Positions 1 through 5,711 of a stretch of 6,013 nt of DNA are shown here, piece by piece. The translations under genes were made by a program, and so were the position numbers. The stretch spans positions 1-6,013 of the forward strand of contig JAJYIC010000170.1 of NCBI GenBank assembly GCA_021790295.1, given 5' to 3'. A model generated the notes under the pieces. It was not told the origin of the DNA, searched no databases, and saw only the letters and a list, made by a program, of their open reading frames with translations. Within the stretch, counting starts at the first letter, position 1. Every line of letters begins with the position of its first letter. This DNA is from Pseudomonadota bacterium (lineage in GTDB: Bacteria > Pseudomonadota > Alphaproteobacteria > ATCC43930 > CGMCC-115725).

Positions 1-583
1 GCATGTGAAAAGCCGAGGTGACAAGGATCCATCTTTGGCCGCCACGCGGATCGAGAAGCCTTTTCCCGAAAAGCGCGTTCTCATGCGTGTTGCGCGACGC
101 CTTTTCGAGAATGACGCGCCTGCGGGCGATCCCTTCCTTTTCGACAAAATCGAGGCTGGCGCGGGCTTCGGCAAAGCCGACCGGGAAAAGACTGCCTTCG
201 CCTCCCAAGATCGCAAGCTTTGCCTTCGGGTAATGGCGGGCCAGTTCGACCCCGGCGAGAAGCCGGGCGGGCGAGCCGGAGAAGACCGTCTCGCCGTAGG
301 TTCTCGAAAGCGCCGGGCTGACGCTGCCGCCGAGGACGATGATCCCATCGATGCGGCGGGGAAGAGATTTCGGGGGCGGAAAGCGCTTTTCGAGAGGAAG
401 GAGAAGGAGGGGGCCAATCGGCAGCACGGCAAGGGCGAGAAACCCCGCCGCGCAAATGGCGGCGAGGCGGCGGCCGGCGCGCCGGCGCCCAAGACTCTGC
501 AAAAGGACCCCGGCGAGAAGGCCGATCAGGAGAAGATTGCCCGGGGCAAGGATCCCCCACAGGAGCTTTTCGATGATGAACAG
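1..583 (-). CDS. ElyC/YdcF-like DUF218 membrane protein, C-terminus cut off by window edge
   Basis: The visible 194 residues match the DUF218 (YdcF/SanA/ElyC) family, inner-membrane proteins linked to envelope and peptidoglycan precursor homeostasis; the biochemical activity is not settled. Two hydrophobic segments (about residues 4-28 and 41-62) anchor the N-terminus, as in ElyC. The soluble domain then begins with IIVLGG (81-86), followed by ILGGEG (125-130), SRNTHENA (163-170) and LVTSAFHM (187-194), all characteristic family blocks. Family members have about 250-260 residues, so roughly the last quarter lies beyond position 1. No ATG, GTG or TTG is available between the upstream in-frame TAG and the first helix. 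The family N-terminus (start, then F-I-I-x-K-L-L-W) aligns with a CTG codon at 583-581 that has a GGAGG five bases upstream, so I chose CTG. The gene is divergent from mmsA. Family assignment is firm; the start and exact role are less so. Confidence 0.85.
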   Translation of the reverse strand, partial: MFIIEKLLWGILAPGNLLLIGLLAGVLLQSLGRRRAGRRLAAICAAGFLALAVLPIGPLLLLPLEKRFPPPKSLPRRIDGIIVLGGSVSPALSRTYGETVFSGSPARLLAGVELARHYPKAKLAILGGEGSLFPVGFAEARASLDFVEKEGIARRRVILEKASRNTHENALFGKRLLDPRGGQRWILVTSAFHM

Positions 584-588
584 CTTCG

Positions 589-593
589 CCTCC
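589..593 (-). promoter_or_regulatory. Ribosome binding site of the ElyC-like gene
   Basis: The minus strand reads GGAGG at 593-589, then five bases (CGAAG), then CTG at 583-581. This Shine-Dalgarno match decides the start of the ElyC-like gene, because no standard start codon exists at the N-terminus expected for the family. The call is based on sequence match and spacing only. Confidence 0.6.
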
Positions 594-662
594 GCTTGCG
601 GCGCCCACTATGTTAGGGTCAGCCACGAGAGATTTAGAGGAAAGACGAGCGGGGTGACCCTG

Positions 663-2156
663 ATGAGCGACATTCCCCATTATATCGACGGCAAGCGCGA
701 GCCGGGGGCAAGCGGGCGTTCGGGCGCTGTCTTCAACCCGGCAAGCGGGGAGGAAATCCGCCGCGTCGCTTTTGCCGGCGAGGCCGAAGTCGACCGCGCC
801 GCCGCCGCGGCCGCGGCCGCTTTTCCTTCCTGGGCGGCGGCTCCGCCTCTTTCGCGCGCCCGCGTCCTCTTCCGCTTCCGCGAGCTTTTGGAGCGCGAAA
901 GCGAGGCTTTGGCGCGGCTCATCACCGAGGAACACGGCAAGGTGCTTTCCGACGCAAAGGGCGAGGTGACGCGCGGCCTCGAAGTGGTCGAGTTCGCTTG
1001 CGGCATCCCCCATCTTTTGAAAGGCGAATTTACCGAAACCGTGGGCCGCGGCATCGACAGCTGGTCTTTGCGCCAGCCTTTGGGGGTGGTCGCCGGGATC
1101 ACCCCGTTCAACTTTCCGGCGATGGTGCCGATGTGGATGTTCCCCGTCGCCCTCGCCTGCGGCAACAGCTTCATCCTGAAACCTTCCGAGCGCGACCCTT
1201 CGCCCGGGCTTCTGATCGCCGAATTGTTGTCCGAGGCGGGCCTTCCGCCGGGGGTTTTCAACGTCGTCAACGGCGACAAAGAGGCGGTCGAGGCGCTCCT
1301 TGCCCATCCTTCGATCGCCGCCTTGAGCTTTGTCGGTTCGACCGCGATCGCAGAGCATATCTATGCGAGCGCGGCGGCGAGAGGAAAGCGCGTTCAGGCT
1401 TTGGGCGGGGCGAAAAACCACATGGTGGTCTTGCCCGACGCCGATCTCGACCAGGCGACCGACGCGCTGATGGGCGCGGCTTACGGTTCGGCCGGAGAGC
1501 GTTGCATGGCCGTCTCGGTCGCGGTTGCGGTCGGCGGAGTCGGCGACAGGCTTCTCGAAAAGCTCGTGCCCAAAGTGCGCGCCTTGAAGATCGGCCCCGG
1601 GACCGATCCCGAAGCGGAAATGGGGCCTCTCGTCACCCGCGCGCATTATGAGCGCGTGCGCTCATATGTCGATCTCGGGGTCGAGGAAGGGGCAAAGCTC
1701 CTCGTCGACGGCCGCGGCCTCAAACTGCAAGGCTATGAAAACGGGTTCTTTTTCGGAGGCACCGTTTTCGACCACGTGAAGCCTTCGATGCGCCTTTACA
1801 AGGAGGAGATTTTCGGCCCCGTGTTGGCGGTCGTGAGGAGCCCCGATTTCGAGACAGCGGTTAGACTTGTCAACGAGCACGAATACGGCAACGGGGTCGC
1901 CGTGTTCACCCGCGACGGCGATGCCGCGCGCGAATTTGCGAGCCGCATCAAGATCGGCATGGTCGGGATCAACGTCCCGATCCCGGTGCCGATGGCTTTC
2001 CACAGTTTCGGCGGATGGAAGCGCTCGCTTTTTGGCGACATGGCGGTGCACGGACCGGAAGGCGTGCGCTTTTATACGCGGCTCAAGACCGTGACCGCGC
2101 GCTGGCCCGCCGGCGTGCGCACCGGCGCCGAATATGTGATGCCGACGATGCGTTGA
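663..2156 (+). CDS. mmsA: Methylmalonate-semialdehyde dehydrogenase (CoA-acylating)
   Basis: This cytoplasmic enzyme of the aldehyde dehydrogenase superfamily converts methylmalonate semialdehyde (or malonate semialdehyde) plus CoA and NAD+ to propionyl-CoA (or acetyl-CoA), CO2 and NADH. It acts at the end of valine, inositol and beta-alanine breakdown. The 497-residue product has the usual family length. Visible landmarks are the N-terminal IPHYIDGK, GLEVVEFACGIPHLLKGEF, TPFNFP with the oxyanion Asn150, KPSERDPS with NAD-binding Lys173, FVGST (223-227), ALGGAKNH (246-253), the catalytic Cys281 in GERCMA, and EEIFGP with Glu382. The general-base glutamate of ordinary aldehyde dehydrogenases (ELGGK) is Ala246 here, as expected for CoA-dependent members. 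ATG 663 fits the family N-terminus; GTG 654, in frame three codons earlier and behind AGAGGAAA, is an alternative. No other valine-pathway gene is in the window. An eight-alanine run (46-53) is unusual but lies in an alanine-rich helix. Confidence 0.96.
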   Translation: MSDIPHYIDGKREPGASGRSGAVFNPASGEEIRRVAFAGEAEVDRAAAAAAAAFPSWAAAPPLSRARVLFRFRELLERESEALARLITEEHGKVLSDAKGEVTRGLEVVEFACGIPHLLKGEFTETVGRGIDSWSLRQPLGVVAGITPFNFPAMVPMWMFPVALACGNSFILKPSERDPSPGLLIAELLSEAGLPPGVFNVVNGDKEAVEALLAHPSIAALSFVGSTAIAEHIYASAAARGKRVQALGGAKNHMVVLPDADLDQATDALMGAAYGSAGERCMAVSVAVAVGGVGDRLLEKLVPKVRALKIGPGTDPEAEMGPLVTRAHYERVRSYVDLGVEEGAKLLVDGRGLKLQGYENGFFFGGTVFDHVKPSMRLYKEEIFGPVLAVVRSPDFETAVRLVNEHEYGNGVAVFTRDGDAAREFASRIKIGMVGINVPIPVPMAFHSFGGWKRSLFGDMAVHGPEGVRFYTRLKTVTARWPAGVRTGAEYVMPTMR

Positions 2157-2165
2157 AAGCGCGCC

Positions 2166-2181
2166 GGGCGCCCCCGCGCCC
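2166..2181. terminator. GC hairpin between convergent mmsA and folC, possible bidirectional terminator
   Basis: A perfect 6-bp inverted repeat (GGGCGC, four-base C loop, GCGCCC) sits in the 48 bp between the mmsA stop and the folC stop. Its position suits a terminator serving both converging genes. It lacks a clear T tract on either side: only CTCCCTTT follows on the plus strand and CTTTC further along on the minus strand. It could therefore be a weak intrinsic terminator, an mRNA 3'-end stabiliser, or chance in GC-rich DNA. Confidence 0.35.
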
Positions 2182-2204
2182 TCCCTTTGGCGGCGGCTTG
2201 CCGT

Positions 2205-3500
2205 TCAGCCGTTTTCGGCAAGGACGGCGCCGGCAAGATGAAGCGAGCCGCAGATGAGAACCCTCCCCGCCCCGCCGCGGGCGAGGATTAGGGCGAGCGC
2301 GGCGCCGAGCGAGCCAGCGCTTTCAGCCGCGATCCCGAGGGAAAGCGCGCTCTCTTTGATCTCTTCGGCCGAATACGCGTTTTCTTCTCCGGGGATGGCA
2401 AGCGCGACGAGGCTCTCCGTTTCTCGCGCCAGAGGCGAGAGAAAGCCTTTGAGGTCCTTGCTTTTGAGCATGCCGAGGATGAGATGGAGCGGGCGGTCGC
2501 GCCAGCCGCGGGCAACTTCGGCAAGGATCTGCCCGGCCGCGGGATTGTGACCGCCGTCGAGCCAAAGTTCGACGCCTTCGGGAAGCGCCGCGGCAAGAGG
2601 GCCGCGGGTCAGGCGTTGCAGCCGGCCCGGCCATTCGATGCGGCAAAGGCCTTGAGCGATCGCTTGCGGGGAAACGCGGAACCCTTCGAGGGCTTCGAGA
2701 CAAGCGATCGCAGTCCCGGCGTTGAGGATCTGGTGTTTGCCGAATAGAGAGGGGCGCGGCAGATCGAGCCGCCAACGCCGGCCTTCGTACCGCATCCCTT
2801 CCCCCTTTTCCTCCGCAAACCATTCCTTTCCAAAGCGGAAAAGAGGGGCGCCTTCGAGGGCGGCGCGCTGGGCGATGACCCTTTCAACCGCCAAAGGCTG
2901 AGGGCCAACGACGGCCGGGCGGCCCGGTTTCAGGATCCCCGCCTTCTCGGCTGCGATCGCCTCGAGGCTCGAACCGAGAAACTCCTGATGGTCGAGAGAG
3001 ATCGGGGTCAAGGCGACGAGCGCCGGAAAGGGCACGACATTCGTCGCGTCGAGCCTTCCGCCGAGGCCCGTTTCGAGAAGAAGGATATCGGCCGGGGTGC
3101 GGCTGAAAGCGAGAAAGGCCGCCGCCGTGGTGATCTCGAAATAGGTGATGGGCAGGCCTTCATTCGCCTTTTCGCATGTTTCGAGAAGAAGGGCGAGAGC
3201 CTCCTCCGCGATCAGCGTTCCGGCCAGCCGGATGCGTTCGGCAAAGCGCAGGAGATGGGGCTTTGTAAAAGCGTGAACGCGGTATCCGGCGGCTTCGAGA
3301 GAGGCGCGCAACGTCGCGATCGTCGATCCCTTGCCGTTGGTCCCGGCGAGGTGGACGACGGGGGGAAGGAGGAGATGCGGGTTTCCGAGACGGGCGAGGA
3401 GGCTCTCGACCCGGCCCAAGGACAAATCGATCCTTTTCGGGTGAAGCTGATAAAGCCTTTCGAGAACGCGGTCGCTGTGAGCGCGGGGAGCAGCGTTCAC
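2205..3500 (-). CDS. folC: Bifunctional dihydrofolate synthase / folylpolyglutamate synthase
   Basis: This cytoplasmic enzyme of the Mur-ligase fold joins glutamate to dihydropteroate to form dihydrofolate and extends the glutamate tail of folates, using ATP. The 431-residue product has normal length. Visible motifs are the P-loop HLAGTNGKGST (50-60), FEITTAAAF (121-129), ETGLGGRLDATNV (143-155), ISLDHQEFLG (167-176), KAGILK (186-191) with the lysine typical of this family, WPGRLQ (290-295) and DGGHNP (315-320) in the C-terminal ligase domain. The segment after the P-loop reads FTKPHL (78-83), where the family usually has Y-T/S-S-PHL. The GTG start (3500-3498) overlaps the accD stop codon as GTGA, and only a weak ribosome-binding site precedes it, so translation is probably coupled to accD. 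The gene converges on mmsA. Whether both activities are present cannot be read from sequence alone, but one FolC usually does both in bacteria. Confidence 0.95.
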   Translation of the reverse strand: MNAAPRAHSDRVLERLYQLHPKRIDLSLGRVESLLARLGNPHLLLPPVVHLAGTNGKGSTIATLRASLEAAGYRVHAFTKPHLLRFAERIRLAGTLIAEEALALLLETCEKANEGLPITYFEITTAAAFLAFSRTPADILLLETGLGGRLDATNVVPFPALVALTPISLDHQEFLGSSLEAIAAEKAGILKPGRPAVVGPQPLAVERVIAQRAALEGAPLFRFGKEWFAEEKGEGMRYEGRRWRLDLPRPSLFGKHQILNAGTAIACLEALEGFRVSPQAIAQGLCRIEWPGRLQRLTRGPLAAALPEGVELWLDGGHNPAAGQILAEVARGWRDRPLHLILGMLKSKDLKGFLSPLARETESLVALAIPGEENAYSAEEIKESALSLGIAAESAGSLGAALALILARGGAGRVLICGSLHLAGAVLAENG

Positions 3501-4390
3501 GACGCTTGCGCCGCTCTCAAGGCGGGCTCTCTGCCCGGCCTTTCACCCATCAGATGCCCGAGAAGAAGCGCCAGGGTCTGGGCGAGTTCGGGGCGCCGCA
3601 CGACGAGATCGACCATCCCGTGGGCGTAAAGATATTCGGCGCGCTGGAACCCTTCGGGAAGCTTTTCGCGGATCGTCTCTTCGATGACGCGGGCGCCGGC
3701 AAAACCGACGACGGCTCCGGGTTCGGCGAGGGTGACGTCGCCGACCATGCCGAGAGAGGCCGAAACCCCGCCCGTCGTCGGGTCGGTCAAGATCACGATA
3801 TACGGAAGCCCCGCCTCTTTGACCCTGTCGGCGGCGATGATGGTGCGCGGCATCTGCATCAAAGAAAGGACGCCTTCCTGCATGCGCGCCCCGCCCGAAG
3901 CCGGAACGAGGATGAGGGCAGCCTTTTGCCGCACGGCAAGATCGGCGGCGGCAAGCATCGCATCCCCTACCGCAAGCCCCATGGAGCCGCCCATAAAGCC
4001 GAACTCGAAAGCCGCGACGACCGCCCGCGCCGCGCCGATATGCCCCGAAGCGACAAGGAGAGCTTCGCTTTCCGCCCCGAATATCCCTTGCGCATCCTTG
4101 AGACGGTCGAGATAACGCTTCTTGTCGCGAAACCGCAAAGGGTCCTGAACCACTTTCGGCAAAGGAAGGCGCTCGAAGAGGCCTTCGTCGAACAGCATTT
4201 TGACGCGCTCGAGGGCGCCGATGCGCAGATGGTGGCCGCAGTTGCGGCAAACGTGAAGATTGGCTTCGAGTTCGCGATAATAGAGCATCTCTTCGCAGCC
4301 CGGGCACTTCTTCCACAAGTTGTCCCGGACATCCTTTTTGCCGACGACCGCCCGGATCTTGGGAAGAACGAAATTGGTCAGCCAGTTCAT
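3497..4390 (-). CDS. accD: Acetyl-CoA carboxylase carboxyltransferase subunit beta
   Basis: AccD pairs with AccA in the carboxyltransferase component of acetyl-CoA carboxylase, which moves the carboxyl group from biotin on AccB to acetyl-CoA to give malonyl-CoA for fatty acid synthesis. The 297-residue product shows the N-terminal four-cysteine zinc ribbon (Cys29, Cys32, Cys48, Cys51), the crotonase-fold core with FMGGSMG (132-138), the acyl-CoA-binding GGARMQEG (166-173), PTTGGV (204-209) and the C-terminal LPEGFQRAEYLYAHGMVD (244-261). ATG at 4390-4388 gives the classic MNW-TNFV-PKI start; open frame continuing upstream to 4603 is not family-like. GGAGG lies only two bases before the ATG, and AGGCGGG at 4405-4399 gives better spacing. 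It is followed directly by folC with a GTGA overlap, forming an accD-folC operon. trpA is not immediately upstream, so this operon needs its own promoter. Confidence 0.97.
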   Translation of the reverse strand: MNWLTNFVLPKIRAVVGKKDVRDNLWKKCPGCEEMLYYRELEANLHVCRNCGHHLRIGALERVKMLFDEGLFERLPLPKVVQDPLRFRDKKRYLDRLKDAQGIFGAESEALLVASGHIGAARAVVAAFEFGFMGGSMGLAVGDAMLAAADLAVRQKAALILVPASGGARMQEGVLSLMQMPRTIIAADRVKEAGLPYIVILTDPTTGGVSASLGMVGDVTLAEPGAVVGFAGARVIEETIREKLPEGFQRAEYLYAHGMVDLVVRRPELAQTLALLLGHLMGERPGREPALRAAQAS

Positions 4391-4501
4391 CGCCTCCGCC
4401 CGCCTGCAAAAGGGCCGCCGCAATCCTATAGCGCCCCCTCCCGTTGAAAGCGAGAAGGCAAGCGCAACGGCCGGGCTCGATCCTCCCAAAGGAGTGAAGC
4501 G
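4391..4501. promoter_or_regulatory. Divergent promoter region between accD-folC and the small membrane protein gene
   Basis: These 111 bases are the only non-coding space between divergent genes, so they should carry a promoter for accD-folC (minus) and one for the membrane protein gene (plus). On the minus strand TATAGG (4430-4425), or the overlapping TAGGAT, resembles a -10 element about 35 bases before the accD ATG. No convincing -35 element stands at the right spacing, and I see no operator-like repeat. That promoters lie here follows from the layout; their exact positions are guesses. Confidence 0.4.
4488..4494 (+). promoter_or_regulatory. Strong ribosome binding site of the small membrane protein gene
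   Basis: AAAGGAG lies seven bases before GTG 4502 on the plus strand. The near-ideal match and spacing support both the start codon and the reality of this otherwise unrecognised small gene, which could be mistaken for one of the many spurious open frames in this GC-rich region. Confidence 0.75.
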
Positions 4502-4873
4502 GTGATCACGCTTTCCTTTGCGCTTTTGTGCGCGGCGGCCGTTCTCGGCGGCGTCCTTGGCGTCCTCTTTTTGCGCGGAGCCAAAAGGAAGCCCATCCCT
4601 CACGCGTTTGCGCTATTTCACGGCGCGCTGGGCGCTTCAAGCCTGGCGACGCTTCTCGCCGCTCTTCACCTCGGCCCGCCGCCAAGCCGCATGGGCACCG
4701 AAAGCTTCGGGCGGATCGCCGCGGCGCTCCTCGCGCTCGCCTTTTTTCTCGGCCTTCTTTTCCTGTGGGGAACTCTGCGCGGCAAAAGGCCGGCGGAGAC
4801 CCTTGTCGGCCTTCATGCGGGGCTTGCGATCGCCGCTTTTGCCGTGCTTCTCGCTCTCCTCGTCCTGACTTGA
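4502..4873 (+). CDS. Small four-helix membrane protein of unknown function, internally duplicated
   Basis: I do not recognise a named family. The 123-residue product is almost entirely hydrophobic, with four predicted membrane helices at about 3-24, 36-56, 71-91 and 99-122. Basic loops follow helix 1 (Arg25, Lys28, Arg29, Lys30) and helix 3 (Arg93, Lys95, Arg96), so by the positive-inside rule both loops are cytoplasmic and both termini periplasmic. The two halves resemble each other: LGVLFLRG (19-26) matches LGLLFLWG (83-90), and FHGALG (39-44) matches LHAGLA (104-109), giving a parallel two-plus-two duplication with His40 and His105 at equivalent places. A strong AAAGGAG supports the GTG start. 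It is divergent from accD and convergent with trpA, with 13 bp between stops. The hydrophobicity pattern and ribosome-binding site make it a real gene; context gives no clear function. Transporter-like, cofactor-binding or accessory roles are all open. Confidence 0.85.
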   Translation: MITLSFALLCAAAVLGGVLGVLFLRGAKRKPIPHAFALFHGALGASSLATLLAALHLGPPPSRMGTESFGRIAAALLALAFFLGLLFLWGTLRGKRPAETLVGLHAGLAIAAFAVLLALLVLT

Positions 4874-4886
4874 GAGCAAAGGCGCC

Positions 4887-5711
4887 CTAGCGGCGCGCGC
4901 CGCGCACGCCCTCCGCAAGGGCGCGAACGTCTGCGAGAACGGCTTCGACGAGGCCTCCCTTCGCCTTGCCGAAGCGATCGAGATTGGCGGCGAGAGTTTG
5001 CACCAGGGCAGAGCCGACGACGGCGGCGTCGGCGGCGCGGGCCGCGGCTGCGGCCTGAGCCGGACTTTTGATGCCAAAGCCGACCGCGAGAGGCAGAGCG
5101 GTAAAGCGGCGAAGACGCGCCACTGCGGTCCTGATCGCCTCGTCTTCGGCCGAACGCGTGCCGGTGATGCCGGTGATCGAAACGTAATAGAGAAAGCCTT
5201 CGGCCCGTTCGAGAATGACCGGAAGGCGCCGCTCGTCGCTCGTCGGCGTCGCCAGGCGCACGAAATCGAGACCCGCCGCCCGCGCCGGAAGGGTGAGTTC
5301 GCGATCCTCTTCCGGCGGCAGATCGACGACGATGACGCCGTCCACTCCCGCCGCGACCGCATCGCGGCAGAAATCCCCGCCGCCATAACGGTAGATCGGA
5401 TTGTAATAGCCCATAAGGACGATCGGCGTTTCTGGGTCAGAGAGCCGCAAATCGCGCACGAGAGAAAGCGCGCCTTTGAGCGTCATCCCGCCTTTGAGGG
5501 CGCGCTGGCCTCCCGCCTGGATGGTCGGGCCGTCGGCCATGGGGTCGGAAAACGGCACCCCGATCTCGATCAGATCGGCTCCCGAAGCAAGAAGGCCGCG
5601 AAAGAGGGCGGCCGAAGTCTCGCCGTCGGGGTCGCCGGCCGTCAGATAGGTGACGAGGCCGCCGCGGCCTTCGGCCCGAAGCACGGCAAAACGCGAAGCG
5701 ATGCGGCTCAC
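4887..5711 (-). CDS. trpA: Tryptophan synthase alpha subunit
   Basis: TrpA cleaves indole-3-glycerol phosphate to indole and glyceraldehyde-3-phosphate and channels indole to TrpB in the cytoplasmic alpha2-beta2 complex, the last step of tryptophan synthesis. The 274-residue TIM-barrel product is of normal length. The catalytic residues fall exactly at the classical numbers: Glu49 in LIEIGVPFSDP and Asp60 in MADGPTIQ. Further landmarks are YLTAGDPD (22-29), MGYYNPI, VDGVIVVDLPPEED and the phosphate-loop region YYVSITGITGTR. The GTG start at 5711-5709 overlaps the trpB stop (5710-5708) as GTGA. GGGGG at 5723-5719, seven bases upstream and inside the trpB coding end, can serve as a ribosome-binding site. 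The open frame extends upstream of this start only by running through trpB, so I chose the internal GTG. Downstream it converges on the small membrane protein gene; no terminator is evident. Confidence 0.97.
   Translation of the reverse strand: MSRIASRFAVLRAEGRGGLVTYLTAGDPDGETSAALFRGLLASGADLIEIGVPFSDPMADGPTIQAGGQRALKGGMTLKGALSLVRDLRLSDPETPIVLMGYYNPIYRYGGGDFCRDAVAAGVDGVIVVDLPPEEDRELTLPARAAGLDFVRLATPTSDERRLPVILERAEGFLYYVSITGITGTRSAEDEAIRTAVARLRRFTALPLAVGFGIKSPAQAAAAARAADAAVVGSALVQTLAANLDRFGKAKGGLVEAVLADVRALAEGVRGARR

Noticed and set aside
5..616. A 203-codon plus-strand open frame at the left end
   Set aside because: It is antisense to the clear DUF218 reading frame and has a biased, charged composition with no recognisable domain.
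798..821. A GC-only palindromic run (GCGGCCGCGGCCGC) in mmsA
   Set aside because: It is eight consecutive alanine codons in an alanine-rich helix of the protein. The palindrome follows from alternating GCC and GCG codons.
81..1646. A 521-codon open frame antisense to mmsA and the ElyC-like gene
   Set aside because: The translation is low-complexity Arg/Gly/Ala-rich with no family motif, and it runs against a certain mmsA. It is a by-product of high GC.
3070..3193. A repeated TTTCGAGAAGAAG sequence within folC
   Set aside because: Both copies encode the same LLLET residues in FolC with the same codons. There is no sign of a mobile or regulatory repeat.
3506..4447. A 313-codon plus-strand open frame antisense to accD
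   Set aside because: The opposite frame is an unmistakable AccD with zinc ribbon and carboxyltransferase motifs. The antisense product has no motif and no convincing ribosome-binding site.
1344..4833. Five copies of the octamer GCGATCGC (1344, 2656, 2704, 2953, 4826), resembling the cyanobacterial HIP1 repeat
   Set aside because: Every copy encodes Ala-Ile-Ala in frame (GCG ATC GCN) in mmsA, folC or the small membrane protein. Protein composition and codon preference explain them.
4881..4901. GGCGCC and GGCGCGCGCC palindromes at the trpA end as a terminator
   Set aside because: There is no T tract, and the second palindrome has no loop and lies in coding sequence for the Arg/Ala-rich TrpA tail.
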